Positions 33,659 through 45,384 of a stretch of 64,000 bases of DNA are shown piece after piece. A program made the position numbers and the translations under genes. The stretch is from Ditylenchus dipsaci (taxonomy: Eukaryota > Nematoda > Chromadorea > Rhabditida > Anguinidae). Location of the stretch: NCBI GenBank assembly GCA_004194705.1, contig SADC01000417.1, forward strand, positions 43,774-107,773, in the 5' to 3' direction. Under the pieces are notes generated by a model, which was not told the origin of the DNA, ran no database searches, and saw only the letters and a list, made by a program, of their open reading frames with translations. The stretch's first letter is position 1. Every line of letters starts with the position of its first letter.

Positions 33659-33876
33659 TAGGCCGGCCGGCGGACGGCCGGCGTTAGAAAATCTTAGTCG
33701 GACGGCCGGCAGACGGCCGGCGAAATTTTCAGCAAGAAGACGAAATATTGGACGGCCGGCCGACGGCCGGCCGTGAGAAAAAATTTCGGACGGCCGGTTG
33801 GACGGCCGGTCAAAAACGTCTAGGACGGGGACGGGACGCCGTCCAAATTTCAGGAAGCGCGGTCACTATGGTCCTA
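33659..33876. mobile_element. hAT-type MITE, GGACGGCCGGC array, perfect 8-bp duplication
   Basis: Flanked by ACACTATT on both sides (33651-33658 and 33877-33884). The ends are TAGGCCGGCC and the inverse of TAGGACCATAG. The interior is a set of GGACGGCCGGC units, making one of the most GC-rich stretches in the window. Non-coding. Confidence 0.85.
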
Positions 33877-33884
33877 ACACTATT

Positions 33885-35417
33885 TTACGAACCGTTATCA
33901 CAGTCGGGAATTCCCGTGTTGAGACTTCTTGTACTATATAGTAGTCTTAGGCAGGCTAATAACTGGGAGCCATAGAATTATGTACTGATTATTTAATTAA
34001 GTTTCAAAAAAATTGCCCTAATTTAATTCTAGGCATATATTTTGTTAAAAAACCAGGTTAAGGAACCCTGCAGATGTTCAAATATTAGAAAAATTTATCA
34101 AAATTATTCGGCACCGATTTTAATGACCCTTTAACGATCCATTACGAAAGAAAGTTGGTTGGGCTGCAAACAGTAATAAATATAAAAGTAAACTAGCCTC
34201 GGTAGCTCACTGTTATGAGTAAAGATCTACCAATTTTCCATAGTCAACAAATTACACACAGTCAACTAATTTTACACAGCTGACATATTTTAAACAGTTA
34301 ACGAAATTTCCACAGTCAAGAAATTTTACACAGTCAACAAATTTTCAATAGTCAACCCATCTTAATAGTCAAACAATTTTCCAGTCCTTTAATTTTCCAG
34401 TCCTAAAGACCGGCAATTTTTCAAAAATTTCGAAATCGTGTCCGGACAAAAGTTGAAGCTATTAAAAAGAGAACAAAATCCATCCTTTATTTTATTTATT
34501 TTTACTTTATTCATCATTATTCTTGACTCTTTATCAGAGTTCTTTAAAAAATCCAACACTTGCTGGCTCTATCACTACTGAAATCAACTCTTAAATTTTC
34601 TATTTATCTTTTTTCGACATGCTCGTTTCAAATTTTTCTTTAGTTTTTGGTTGAACTGTGTAGCGAAAAATTTTAGCGAAAATTTTAGTAGCGAAAAATC
34701 ACATCCGCGGTCAATAAGCTATCTACTCATTCTTCTGACTTCTTCCATTTCTCCCTCCTAACTTTTTAAATTCTTCTAAAAAATATCCTTTAAAACGACC
34801 GAACTTAAAAGCTTGGCGCAAAAAGTGGTAAATTTTTGAAATTCATATTTTAGAAAATAGAAAATTATTGAAGTGAGAAAAGGTTTACTTTTAAATAAGG
34901 AAACCCAATGCAGCTTCGAGTTAGGAGTAAATAATTTCTTTACTGTAAAATATTTAAACGAAAAAACTTGTCAAGATAAGATATTTTTGTGCATTGTAAT
35001 TCTCTTTTGCTTTTTCAAATTTAAATTATATCGAAAGATGTTGAGGTCCACCTAAAACTCTTGCAAAATCAATTACAGCCATTCAATGTTATGAGGGTCC
35101 GTTTTTTATTATAGGAACTACGGTACCTTATTTTATCTGATAAGCCACCCTGGCCCTCCTATAACAAACCACTCACTCAACTTTGGCGACCTATATCTCA
35201 GCCCACAGAAATTATTTTACAAAGCTGTTTATTGTGCTGTTTTAACTCCAGAAAACTTCACTGATTCAAGTTTTAAAATTTCGGTTGAGCACATCGAAAT
35301 TTCAAGATCGACTTCAAAATTTTCTGATTTTCAAAAGTTGAAAAAATAAACCACCAGGCTTATTAGAAGAAATATGATATAGTAAATATAGTCATAATTT
35401 TCAACATTTTTTTCAGT
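33885..35417. other. Gene-poor upstream region of PRMT7
   Basis: It contains an array of AGTCAACAAATTTTACAC-type short units at about 34235-34385, an F-box pseudogene fragment (34540-34760) and a degraded Tigger-type repeat around 35110-35375. No further gene was seen. Confidence 0.5.
34540..34760 (-). pseudogene. Fragment of the last exon of the F-box gene
   Basis: The stretch with ACTTGCTGGCTCTATCACTA and GCTCGTTTCAAATTTTTCTT closely matches 27750-27845, the last exon of the F-box gene at 27.7-28.9 kb, and further on CAATAAxCTATCTACT matches its exon 3 (near 27997). Stops and small changes break every frame. Confidence 0.7.
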
Positions 35418-38400
35418 ATGGCCTATTTTGATGTGTTAGATGATGATGACATGCAGCAAGATTTAGCAAGGAGTGCTTTCGGAGACATGCTTCTAGATGA
35501 GGACCGCAATCTACGCTATAAACAAGCACTCATCTCAGTAATACGCCAACAACATGCCATATCTCAACCAGCAAATGTTGTCGACATTGGCACTGGCTCT
35601 GGTCTCCTGTCTTTGTTGGCTGCACAGGCTGGCGCTGACACAATTACAGCAGTCGAAATGTTCACTCCAATGGCTGATATTGCTGAGAGGATATTTAAGA
35701 GCAGTCAATATGAGGACAAGATTATGCTTATCAAAGGAAAGTCGACAGATTTCACCAATGCAGCTGACAAAGGAAGCATCATAGTGGCTGAAGTTTTTGA
35801 TAGTTAAAAGGATTTCTTTATTATTTTAATTTTTTACCTTAGCTCCCTAGGGATGATCAATTAAATTGAGAAATATTTATCGATAATATCCAAAAAGATA
35901 AAATCTACAACTCCACACAGAAAATCGTTTTAATAGTTTTCATATTTTGTGTAGGGTTTTTTGGCTATCCGGAGTCCGAACCATACAAAAATTTCGAATA
36001 GGTCAAATTTCAAAAATAAATAAACATAAATACACGGAATTTCGCTTTGATTTATATCGTTAAATTTATTTTACCATTTTTCGTTGTTGACAAAAACTGA
36101 AAACAGATCAACGAAAAAAAAAGTTCATCGTGGAGCGTTCTGGTAGCAGACTGGTTATTTTAATCCAAATCCGGCTGTTCTATATATATAGAAAATTGTA
36201 ATTTCTTGTACTTACCGTATTCTCTCTAATAGAACCACATGTGGTTCTATTTTTCAACCCCCTCGGGGTGTGGTTCTATTAGAGAGTGTGGTTCAAATAG
36301 AGAGTGTGGTTCTATTGTTCAACCTTCTATTCAAGCATTGCAGCATACACTCATAAATTCTTTATTTACAACTAAACTCAGACTTGCTCTGATTTAGGGG
36401 GACGTCCACTTTTCACCATATTTTATATTTATTTTTGTTGATTATGACAGTCATGGTTATATCGATAACCTATAGGAATAGTTTAATGATTAATTATGTT
36501 AATCAAGCGGATTTCGGTCACCATGATCACCATAATTAACTTGATCGACCTGAAAAATATCTGTCCCCCAAACCAGAACAGGTCGCAAAGCTCATTAAGA
36601 CTCTAGAGATATATCGTTGTAATTAAACACATTCTCTTGCGCTTCCTTTAGATCGATTACTCGTATCAGCTCAGCCAAATTTTTTTCATCACGCGCGCGC
36701 TTCACCTTGCCTCGTCCACTCGGGACCGGGCCAACTTTGTTGAAGCAGTGGATGGCGTCGTCCTCACATCTATCGATGGCATTGGAAACTTCGCACGATT
36801 TGAATGACTCAGTGATGAGCTTCTTCGATAGATTTTCCGAGGCTTCAACAATTCATTAGAGGTAGACGGCCATTGGCGCAGCTTGAGAGAGTGTTAAGGG
36901 GTGTGGTTCTATTAGAGAGCGTGGTTCTAATAGAGAGTGTGGTTCTATTTCACGACCCCCCTTGAGGGGTGTTGTTCTATTATAGAGAATACGGTATACA
37001 GTATTCCAGCGAAAAGAAAAACGATAAAAACAAATTATTTTCGAAGGGCCAAAAATAGACAAGGAATTTTTGGAATGTCCTAAAATACAACAGTAGGCAC
37101 AAAAGCAAAATGATATTCATCACAAAAACTGATCTTATTAGTTACTTTTAAGAAAGCATACACCTGTTATTTAAAAAATACGATTTTCAGTGAGCTTATT
37201 GGTGAAGGAGCCCTAAGAACTTTCAAAGAAGCACATGGGACGCTAGTCAAGGTATAGTAGTTTATATGGGTCGAATTTTAAAGTTGAGAAAAAAAACTGA
37301 ATTTAGAAATGCAGTAAGGTGATCCCAGCCAGCGCTCGTGTCTGGTTGCTACCTGTCCAAAGTCCAGAACTACAAAAATTTAATAAGGCGCCTTCAAAGT
37401 TGTTGAAGACTCCATTTGATGGATGCGCTGGATCAGCTGCGGTTTTCGACATTCAAGTTTCTGAATTTACAGATTTTGAACGCATTTGTGAACCTTTTGT
37501 AGCTTTCAGGTTCTTAAATTCAATTACGATAATAAAATTATTTACATTCATTTTTTTAGTTTTAACTTTGAAGATCCCGATACTATTAAATATGACGAAT
37601 GTGTTGTTCATGAGCTGATCTCCAAACACAATGCAATCTTTGATGCTGTAATAATGTGGTGGGACTTGGATATGGATGGTCTAGGCAATAATTATATTTG
37701 CATGGCACCTACTTGGATTGATGCTCACAGTCCCGTAATTTTTTTCACTAACTAACAATAAATTTGACAAAAAATTCTGAAAAAACAAAATTGTAAAAAA
37801 ACAAATTTTATAAATGTCTTTTTTTTAATTATGATTTGTTTGTTGCAAGAAAGTTTGTCGGCCGGCCGAATTTCGGCTTGGCTCAACTGGCCAATAATTT
37901 CGGTTTTTCGGCTTTCGGACAAAAAGATTTTTCATTTTTTAATGAAAAACGCTATTAGTTCTTTTTACTTGCAGTTTTTGGCTCGACTGGCTATTTTTTC
38001 CCATAGATTTTTGCATCCGTGTAAGTTCTTGTTCTTATTTTAATGTTTAACATGGCGGCAAGCAACGTGTGCGAGTTTTTCAAGATAGTGGAAATAAAGA
38101 AAAGCCCAGTAACATTGTTAATCTTTGGTTAGAGGAGGATTTTTTAGTCATGCATCTAGATGTTCGTTCAATAAGTTATTGTGGTTTGGACAATAGTTCA
38201 TGGATGGGCAGAATAAAACTATTTGTGTATTATCCCTTTTTGTTTAATCTTTTGAATTTTACGTGTTAGCTATTTAGTGAATCTTCGTGTCATGTCAGCG
38301 AGGACTTTTTATGTCTCACAAACTGCAGCATGAACGGAAATTCAACAAATTCACAAATTAAAAAGTGATAAATATCTACGAACCAATTTCCCGCTACAAA

Positions 38401-41400
38401 CGGCCGGCCGATAATTTCGTTTTCGGTTTATCGGCTCGGTCGGCCAAAAATTCGGCCGGCCGACAACCCTAGTTGTGAGTCTTTTTGGGTTCTGACCTTA
38501 CAATTAAGTATTTTTTTTATTTTTTTACCTTTAGTCGAATGTCATTTCTGTACATAACCGCAGGTGATCTCATCTCTCTTCACCCATGCATTTTGCTACG
38601 ATGTGTCGTGAAGGACTTGCACAAGGCCTGAATATTAGACGGTGCTGACTTCTGTTAAAAAAAGTTTGATCTAAAGACTCCAAAAAGGGCAGAATTTTTT
38701 CCCAATTTTTTGAAACTTAAAAAAAGCAATTGGTAATAGAATTTAATTTAAATTTGGCATTCATTTTTTTTTTGACAAAAAGCCGTAGAAAATCCTTATC
38801 CATAAATATTTAGTTTATTTTTTTTAGAATGTGAGGCGCCCGTTATTAGGCTCAGGACTCGTGCTTAGCCTTGGCTATGACTAGAAATTATAAAAAGGGC
38901 GTTAATAAAAAATAAAATTTGAGTTTTGAAAATAGTATTACCTAAAAGTTGTAGACATAAGTTCAGTGGCGAGATCACTGGATGCAATGTGTCTATTATC
39001 CACCGAAGCCTCTAAATTTGTACAAAGATCAGAAGTTCAAATTGTTTTGTGCTCACGATGAATTTAGTTTCTGGTTTTGCAATGGGTGAGCTTACTTTTT
39101 GCTTGTTTTTTCTAACTTCATTATTTAGAGAAGATCTTGAGTGCAATCAAAAACCGATCTGCACTTGCCAAATGCATGTCATTTGTCCTAGAAGTGCATT
39201 TTACAGATTGAATGATCTAGAAGATGAAAATCAGAAATTTGTAGATCATGTAATTCAGGTAGTTGAGTTCAAGGTTTAGTGGGTACAGTTGACGCTCTCT
39301 ATAACGACGCTCTTTATAACGACCCGCTCCCTATTACGACGCGGAAAAAATGGCTTTTCGGTCATGAAAGACCTCATTTACGTCAAAACAACGCTCTTTA
39401 TAACGACGCTCTCTGTAAGGATTCGGTTTAGCCGGTCCCTTGAGAGTCGTTATAGAGAGCGTCGACTGTACTGGGCTCACCGATCCTTAGATCTATTTTT
39501 CTTAATTTTTTCGAAAGTTTAATTACCAAAAATAGCCCTGAATGCCCTGAATACTAGTAGCTAAGAAAAAATATTAGCTACATTTTTGTACTAAAACTTT
39601 CACAAAAACAAGACAAATTAGATCTAAAGTTCAAACTCACTCTGCATTTTACGGTGATGAAAAAGTGTGAGAGTGAACGCCTTTTGAAGTCTAGATCTAA
39701 TTTTTTTTTGTTTTTTTAAACATTTTAGTACCAAAATGTAGCTGACATTCAGGGCTAACTTATGGTAATCAAACTTTAAAAAAAAATAAAAAAAAAATAG
39801 ATCTAAAAATTGGTCCGCAAATGCTGACGATGAATTTAGTGACGGTGAAACGTTCAGTACACAGTCACACTAGCGTTCTCGGAAGTGATGTTGATAGTCA
39901 ATATTAGGGAAGAAAGGCGATAGGCTTAGTAACTTTCTATCAATATGGGCTTTTTCGGAGTTCGACTATAAATTTAAACACTTTTAAACGTGTTCAAAAT
40001 ATCAAGGTTTTTACGCTCAGCAGCATGTCCAAAATTTAAATTGGTGGTAAACAGTTCTCTTTTGTCTCTGACTGTTCTCGCTTGATTTATTTTTTCGAAC
40101 GAGTCAAAAGAGTACAGTGAGAGACGAAAGAGAAACCTTTCCGACCAATTCAAATTTTGTACATGCCGCTGCGCTTAAAAACGATGTTTTTTTCACTATG
40201 TATTTTAGTACTCTCAAAACAAATCAGTGGTGTGCTTGAGCGAGGGCTCTCTTCTAGGACTCAATGCAGCTAAGTCAGCTGAACATGTGGTCATTGTAGA
40301 GCCCAGCCCCTATTTTCAAAACGTACTACTGGAGTATCAAAGGGCGAACAATCTAAACAACGTGACAATTCGCCAATCTATTAACCAGCTAGATGATAAG
40401 TTGCAGGTAGATTAGTATTTATTATCAATTAAATAAGCCCCGTATTTTTTTGAATTAAGATAGACTCAGTAATCTCAGAACCGTTCTTCTTGTCTTCGAT
40501 TCTGCCTTCAGACAACTTTAAATTCTTTTCCGAATTTAAAACACTGACTCAAAAATACTATTCTCAGGAAGTGGACTGTTTTTTAAAAGTAAGTTTTTCA
40601 TGAATTTTTAAGTTGAGTACTTGGATTTTCAAGTGATACTCTAAAATTCTGATAAAAAAGATCTCGCGAAAATTGGGAAAAATGAAAAACTTTTGACAAA
40701 AATTTGATGGCTGAAAAAATTGCGCCAACCGGTATGTTAGTACTTTTTGCACTCTTACTTACAAACCCATCAATCCGTTGCCCCTTACTTACATACATGA
40801 CACTTTTTTAAAAAATTGAGAAAAAATTAAAAAATTTGACCACCGGGGAGAGTAGCAGGCATGTTAAAGCTGTGTTTTTAATCGATAACAACAAGTTTTT
40901 TTTTAATAAAATTTGTGGCTGGAATCACCCTTCAGAAGGTTCCAATATGAGTAATATTAAATTCTGGCACCTACCGTATATCCTCTATTAATTCCCTACT
41001 CTCTATTAATCCCACACCTCTAATAATCCATGTACATGAGCCCGGCTCTAGCCGTGATTTTTAAAATCGCACACGGGCTGGAAGAGGCCTAAAAAGTCGT
41101 GGGCTGGGTCGAAGAAGCCAGGAAAGTTTGTTGACTATATAAAATTTGTTGACTATTGAAAATTTCGTTAAGTTTTTAAGATTTGTTAACTATGAAGAAA
41201 TCATATGCCATGAAACTTTAGTTAACTGTGTAAAATATGATAACCATGTAAAATTTGTTGACTATGGAAAAGGTGTTGACTATGTAAAATATGTTAACTA
41301 TGTGAAATTTATTGACTGTAGAAAACGTGTTAACTATGTGAAATTTGTTGACTATGGAAGATGGGTTGACTATATAGAATTTATTGACCATATGAAAGAC

Positions 41401-42986
41401 TATCCGGCTGGGCTTGGAAAATTTGTGAATTGAATTCAAAAAATTTTTCCACGGTACGGGCCGCTAAAAGTAAGGTGGAGCCGTATAGGGTTACAAACGA
41501 AAAAAGTAACAAAATTAAGATAGTACTCTGAATCTGGTCTCAAAAACTAAGAATAATTACTGGAAAACGAGTACTTGACTTTACAACCACAATTTTTTTG
41601 TCTTTTTTTTAAAGTTTATATTCTTTTTATTAAGGCTATAACATTATTTGCCATGCCAGTGGAATTCGAACATCTGTGGAAGACTGTAGCTCCTTTCCAA
41701 GAAGTACAAGGCTTTGATTTATCTCCATATAGCAAGGTCAATCAGGTGGTTAAATATTGATAATTTAAAAAATTTGGTTTGCAAAAAAAAAGTTTTTAGG
41801 ATGAAAAGAGGTGTATAGGATTGATATTTTAAGCTTGATGTTTTTGATATTTCAACCGGAGGACGAAAAAAAAGTATTGCATGAAATTAATTTTAAAAAT
41901 TGCATTTTCTACCTCGTTCGAACATAACTGTTATCAGAACCTTGTATCAGTATGTGTCCCGAATCTCTGATTTCTTATTAAGGTGTCTTTATTGAAAAAT
42001 CTATATCTCTTGATTTTTAAAATTTTACAATCAATTTTGTGGCTTATTAACACGGAAAAGGCTGTGTTGTATTTTTGATAGTAATTTCGGAATAGGAGGT
42101 ATTCGAGATTTGACAATTGAGGATATGCTGAAAAGATGAAAAGATTTAAAAAAGTTCGTAATAAAATTTAGAAGTTGGTTTCAATTTCACCTGTTTCCAA
42201 AAAATTTTAAGCCGGGAAATTGTGCACAAAATGCATAGTTCGGCACACTCAATTATTTTCATGTTAAAAAGGTGAGATATATGGCTACATGTTTCAATAA
42301 ATATATAGTCGAATTTGTAAAAAAGGCATAAATCTAATTTATATAAATAGGCGGGGGATTTAGTAAAAAATATGGAATATCTATAACTACCAAAAAAGTA
42401 CTAAAAAAAACTAACGAAAATTTTCTACTTGAAATAACGAAAATTTTCCTATATTTTGTATGTTTTTAAAAAATTCGCAGAGTTAGCTAACTAGCCAGCA
42501 TAAAAAGTGCTACTTAAAAATACTTCAATACTTAAAAATTTTAGAAGGCTATACAAGAATCAGATGAAGCCATGGATGCGCAACCTCTTGGGAATATCCC
42601 TCAGTATCGACTGGCCCCATAGTTCCAGTGTTAAGGCTAGAAACTGGTCAAATCTCCAATTTTGAATTAAATGATTTTTTTCTGAAGTTGTTGTCGGTTC
42701 TAGCAGGTTACGACCACACGTTTTGGTATACTTTAAACACACGATTTTAATTTTTAGAACTGGAACAAACGCTGTCGTATTTTGGATTGAGGCCGAATTT
42801 GAAAACAATCTAAAATTATCATCTGGTCTGCTGCAAGAATGTAGAATAGGAGAAAAGCCGCAGTGGCATCGAGGGCACCGACAGGGTGTGCATTTTATAC
42901 AGTCAACCAATTCGAATAGTCAACTTATTAGTGTCAATGTATCTATTAAAATAGGAAAAGACTTTGTGCCTGAATTAAGGTTTTAA
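35418..42986 (+). CDS. prmt-7: Protein arginine N-methyltransferase 7, eleven exons
   Basis: Exons: 35418-35802, 37191-37251, 37307-37509, 37560-37734, 38967-39085, 39129-39258, 40209-40406, 40460-40588, 41635-41745, 42545-42686 and 42758-42986. A TTTTTTTCAG acceptor lies one base before the ATG. The first catalytic module has VVDIGTGSGLLSLLAAQAG (about residues 54-72), the ribose-binding E80, the double-E loop EVFDxELIGEGAL and, in exon 5, WRDHWMQCVYYPP, the THW-loop region. The second, degenerate methyltransferase module starts in exons 6-7 (CTCQMHV, VVCLSEGSLLG) and ends GTNAVVFWIEAEF. PRMT7 makes monomethylarginine using S-adenosylmethionine. About 627 residues. The frame needs one added base at the exon 1/2 join and one in exon 10 near 42590 (QPL|WEYP), so two shifts exist. 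Introns 1, 4 and 6 hold a Tigger, a hAT-type and a pogo-like element. Identity is very strong. Confidence 0.93.
36215..36994. mobile_element. Tigger element remnant, AATAGAACCAC subfamily
   Basis: TA-flanked; begins CCGTATTCTCTCTAATAGAA and ends with the inverse. Subterminal TCTAATAGAxAGxGTGGTTC units are repeated at both ends. The minus strand at about 36600-36855 still encodes the end of a Tigger/pogo transposase, including LITESFKSCEVSNAIDRCED followed by DAIHCF. The catalytic region is missing. It lies in intron 1 of PRMT7. Confidence 0.82.
37850..38471. mobile_element. hAT-type element, CGGCCGGCCGA ends, BED-finger relic
   Basis: The right end GGCCGGCCGACAACCCTA and the diverged left end AAAGTTTGTCGGCCGGCCG are flanked by GTTGCAAG (37842-37849) and GTTGTGAG (38472-38479), an 8-bp duplication with two mismatches. 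Subterminal units mix CGGCCGGCCGA with TTTCGGTTTTTCGGC. Inside, an ATG near 38052 encodes MAASNVCEFFKIVEIKKSPV, resembling the start of a BED finger with the usual Trp replaced by Cys, before a stop. It lies in intron 4 of PRMT7. Confidence 0.75.
39286..39468. mobile_element. pogo-like MITE (GACGCTCTCTATAACG ends)
   Basis: TA-flanked ends CAGTTGACGCTCTCTATAAC and the inverse GAGAGCGTCGACTG, with repeated CTCTTTATAACGACGCTC units inside. 183 bp, non-coding, in intron 6 of PRMT7. Confidence 0.82.
39520..39790. repeat. Inverted repeat in PRMT7 intron 6
   Basis: AAAGTTTAATTACCAAAAAT...AGCCCTGAAT at the left is inverted at the right as ATTCAGGGCTAACTTATGGT and AATCAAACTTT, with TAGATCTAA blocks in between. 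Non-coding, class unknown. Confidence 0.6.
41130..41440. repeat. GTTGACTATG/GTTAACTATG short-period tandem array
   Basis: About 13 units of roughly 21-22 bp, such as TTGTTGACTATGTAAAA and TTTGTTAACTATGTGAAA. It reads open on both strands because of its period, giving (N/D)YVKF-type protein repeats that are not a gene. Related arrays lie near 4165-4250, 34235-34385, 43975-44130, 47625-47665 and 60275-60455. Confidence 0.8.
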
Positions 42987-42989
42987 GCT

Positions 42990-43330
42990 TATGAACTTGT
43001 ACTTTCTTGTTAAGTTTGAAGTAAATAATAATGCTTTGAAAGTCAGACACTTCCGGCTTGTTGTTGGCATGTCCTAATTTGCATGATCAGCAAACGCGGG
43101 ACCGAAAACTTCGACATCCTATTTGGACGTTTCTATCAAGACTGGATATAAGCGTCGGTGGAGCCGGCGCTTGAAATTTTTTTGGCGCTTAATAAGTTTG
43201 AAAAACAAGTGTTTTTCTAGCATCAAAACAATGTGAATATTTTATTTTAAATATTGTTTAATACGAAAAACGATTTCTCAGTCTTTTCATTAGACCTTTA
43301 AATATCTTCACGCTCTTGTTTTTGTTAAAA
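42990..43330. other. 3' flank of PRMT7
   Basis: No repeat or exon boundaries were supported between the PRMT7 stop and the stop of the opposing short gene. Confidence 0.4.
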
Positions 43331-43334
43331 ATTA

Positions 43335-43590
43335 TTAAGCAGTAACATATTTTGCAAAAAAGACTACATCATGTAAGTCATTGTAGATGTAGGTCCAGTT
43401 TTTAGGCGGAGTTGCTTCTTTCATCCTTGTAATTATTGTTTTAGTTCTGGTGACGGTGAAAAACTAAATAATTTTAGTTTTTTTTATAAAATCGATCAAC
43501 ACTGACTGAATCTATCATCCTGTATTGTTGAGCAATGCACGCTGTTTGTCCTTTGCCTTCGTTGGTCCAATCAACGTCTTTTGCTTGCAT
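43335..43590 (-). CDS. Unrecognised short protein, at least two exons
   Basis: Exon 43507-43590 starts at an ATG directly after a TTTAG acceptor and encodes MQAKDVDWTNEGKGQTACIA. A 43-bp GT-AG intron leads in phase to exon 43335-43463, which encodes FFTVTRTKTIITRMKEATPP and NDLHDVVFFAKYVTA before a stop. The joined frame is 70 residues with balanced, protein-like composition. The ATG may be internal, with more exons upstream. No family was recognised and no signal peptide is evident. Confidence 0.5.
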
Positions 43591-43599
43591 CTAAAGCTT

Positions 43600-44640
43600 T
43601 TTTTCGAGAGTAATAGGAGCTTTTAGTCGAAGTGTTAAATCTACTAGATCGCAACATTTCGAAGTTATTGCAGGGTTGGCGAAATGTTACTTTTTGATCA
43701 CATTTAAGATCACGAAAAATTCCGTACAAGTTTCATGAATTCTCCTATCACTTCGGTTTTTCAAATTATGGTATGTGTTTTCAATGAGTCAATAGAATGT
43801 ATGAGAAAACAAGTCATGAAAGCAAAAACAATTTTTTTGAAAAAGTCAGAATGTGAACAAAAAATAACATTTTGCAAACCCTTTTTAAACATATTTACAT
43901 ATTAGTGCACATTTTACGCTTTTAAGCATATTTTGGGAACACTTTGACTATTTTTGGTCAGAAATTATGATAGAACTTAGAACGTTTGTTAACTATGATT
44001 ATTTTTTTGACTATTTAAAATTCGTTCGCTATGAAAAATTCATTAACTATGTAAAGTTTCATGACTGTGCAAATTTCGTTAACTATGTAAGATATATTGA
44101 CTATGTGAATACTTTTAACTATGTAAAATGGTTTTCGGCAATGGAAATTTTTGACTTGGGACTTAAAGGTCACGTCTATCACCCGAAAGTGACTCTGGGT
44201 ACATAAAAGCAGATGCACACCAGAGTTTCTTTTTGAGCTCGATCAAAAAAACTGTTTTTGAGACCAATCTTTCCATGTTCAACAGAGGTAGCCAAGTCAA
44301 AAAATGACCAAAAAACACAGGATAAGACAAACGGCTATGATTTTTTTTCGAAAAATCTCCTTTCTACACTTTTGCAGCCTCATAATTTTCTATTGTTTTC
44401 AGGGCCTAAAAAATGCTCAGACATAAAAAAAAGCATTTTTAAGCTACATAATTAGTGTACTCCTACCAAATTTTTCAGGGTTTTTGTTTTTTGTTTGGAA
44501 ATTTCGCAGGCAAGGTCATGTACAACCTTATGCTTAATAAATAAATTTTATGAAGTTTTGTTTGAAAGCTCTCCCCTTACCATTAAGAAAAGCACTTTTT
44601 GGTTTTTACAGAAAGTCTATATCTCAGCAATCTTACCCCC
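43600..44640. other. Gene-poor stretch with GTTAACTATG array
   Basis: Contains a GTTAACTATG-type array at about 43975-44130 and a diverged piece of the CCCGAAAGTGACTCTGG repeat near 44180. No exon was supported. Confidence 0.5.
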
Positions 44641-44654
44641 TACTCACAGTTCTT

Positions 44655-44795
44655 GGGCCAGGTCGAGGTCGTGGTCGAGGTTGATGTTGCTCACAGTCCT
44701 TAGTGGAGGTCTAGGTCGTGGTCCTGGTCGTGGTCTAGGTCGTGGTCTAGGTCGTGGTCGAGGTCGTGGTCGAGGTCGATGTGTGCTCACAGCCA
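44655..44795. repeat. GGTCGAGGTCGT short-unit array
   Basis: About ten 12-bp units of GGTCGTGGTCGA/GGTCTAGGTCGT with CTCACAGTCC and TGCTCACAG at the edges. It shares unit and edge motif with the inverted structure at 46575-46868, so it is probably one end of the same element type. Confidence 0.7.
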
Positions 44796-45109
44796 AAAAA
44801 TTCGAATAAAACGCTAGTAATTGATTTATTCAGGCCAAAAATGGCTTATTTCATGTTTTGTGAATGATTTCAGGCCAAATAATAAGTGGTTGGTTTTTTC
44901 CAAGACATGCTTCGAACATGTTTTTACATAGTGGTCGACCCGTCTCACACTGCTCTAAATTGCTTCAAATCACCCGTAACCACACGCGCAACTCCCTAAA
45001 CCTAATACAAAAACTCAAAGTCATTTTGCACTTATAGGGATTCGACCCAGCAACATTAGTTATGAGTATATAATGCACTACACCACCTTTTCTCCTTTTC
45101 AAGATTGCT

Positions 45110-45350
45110 CAGAACCCACTCCAGAGTGGCCAAAAAGCAAAATAATTGGTTTTCGGGAGTTCACTAAAGAGGGTAAACTTTTCGTGAAAAATCGATTGAG
45201 CAGATCAGAATTCCAGTTCTATGGGCTTAATCGCCCAAGATTTTAGATTTGGGATGGTTTGGAGTATTTAAGGGTGGATTAGTGTCAAATTCTGGTCAAT
45301 TACAACCAATTACTTTTGCCTATTGGCCATTCTGGAGTGGGTTTTGAGCA
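45110..45350. repeat. Single copy of the GATTGAGCGGATCAG repeat
   Basis: A diverged copy of the inner arm of the foldback at 4296-5075: ACCCACTCCAGAGTGGCCA, then AATCGATTGAGCAGATCAG. A tRNA-like B-box complement (GGGATTCGACCC) lies just upstream near 45040. Confidence 0.6.
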
Positions 45351-45384
45351 ATCTTGCAATAAAAGAAGGCTTTGCTGGAATTTT

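Noticed and set aside
38052..38269. Open segment considered as an exon of PRMT7
   Set aside because: It lies within a hAT-type element defined by both ends and an approximate 8-bp duplication, and the missing PRMT7 block (WRDHWMQCVYYPP) was found in another exon at 38967-39085.
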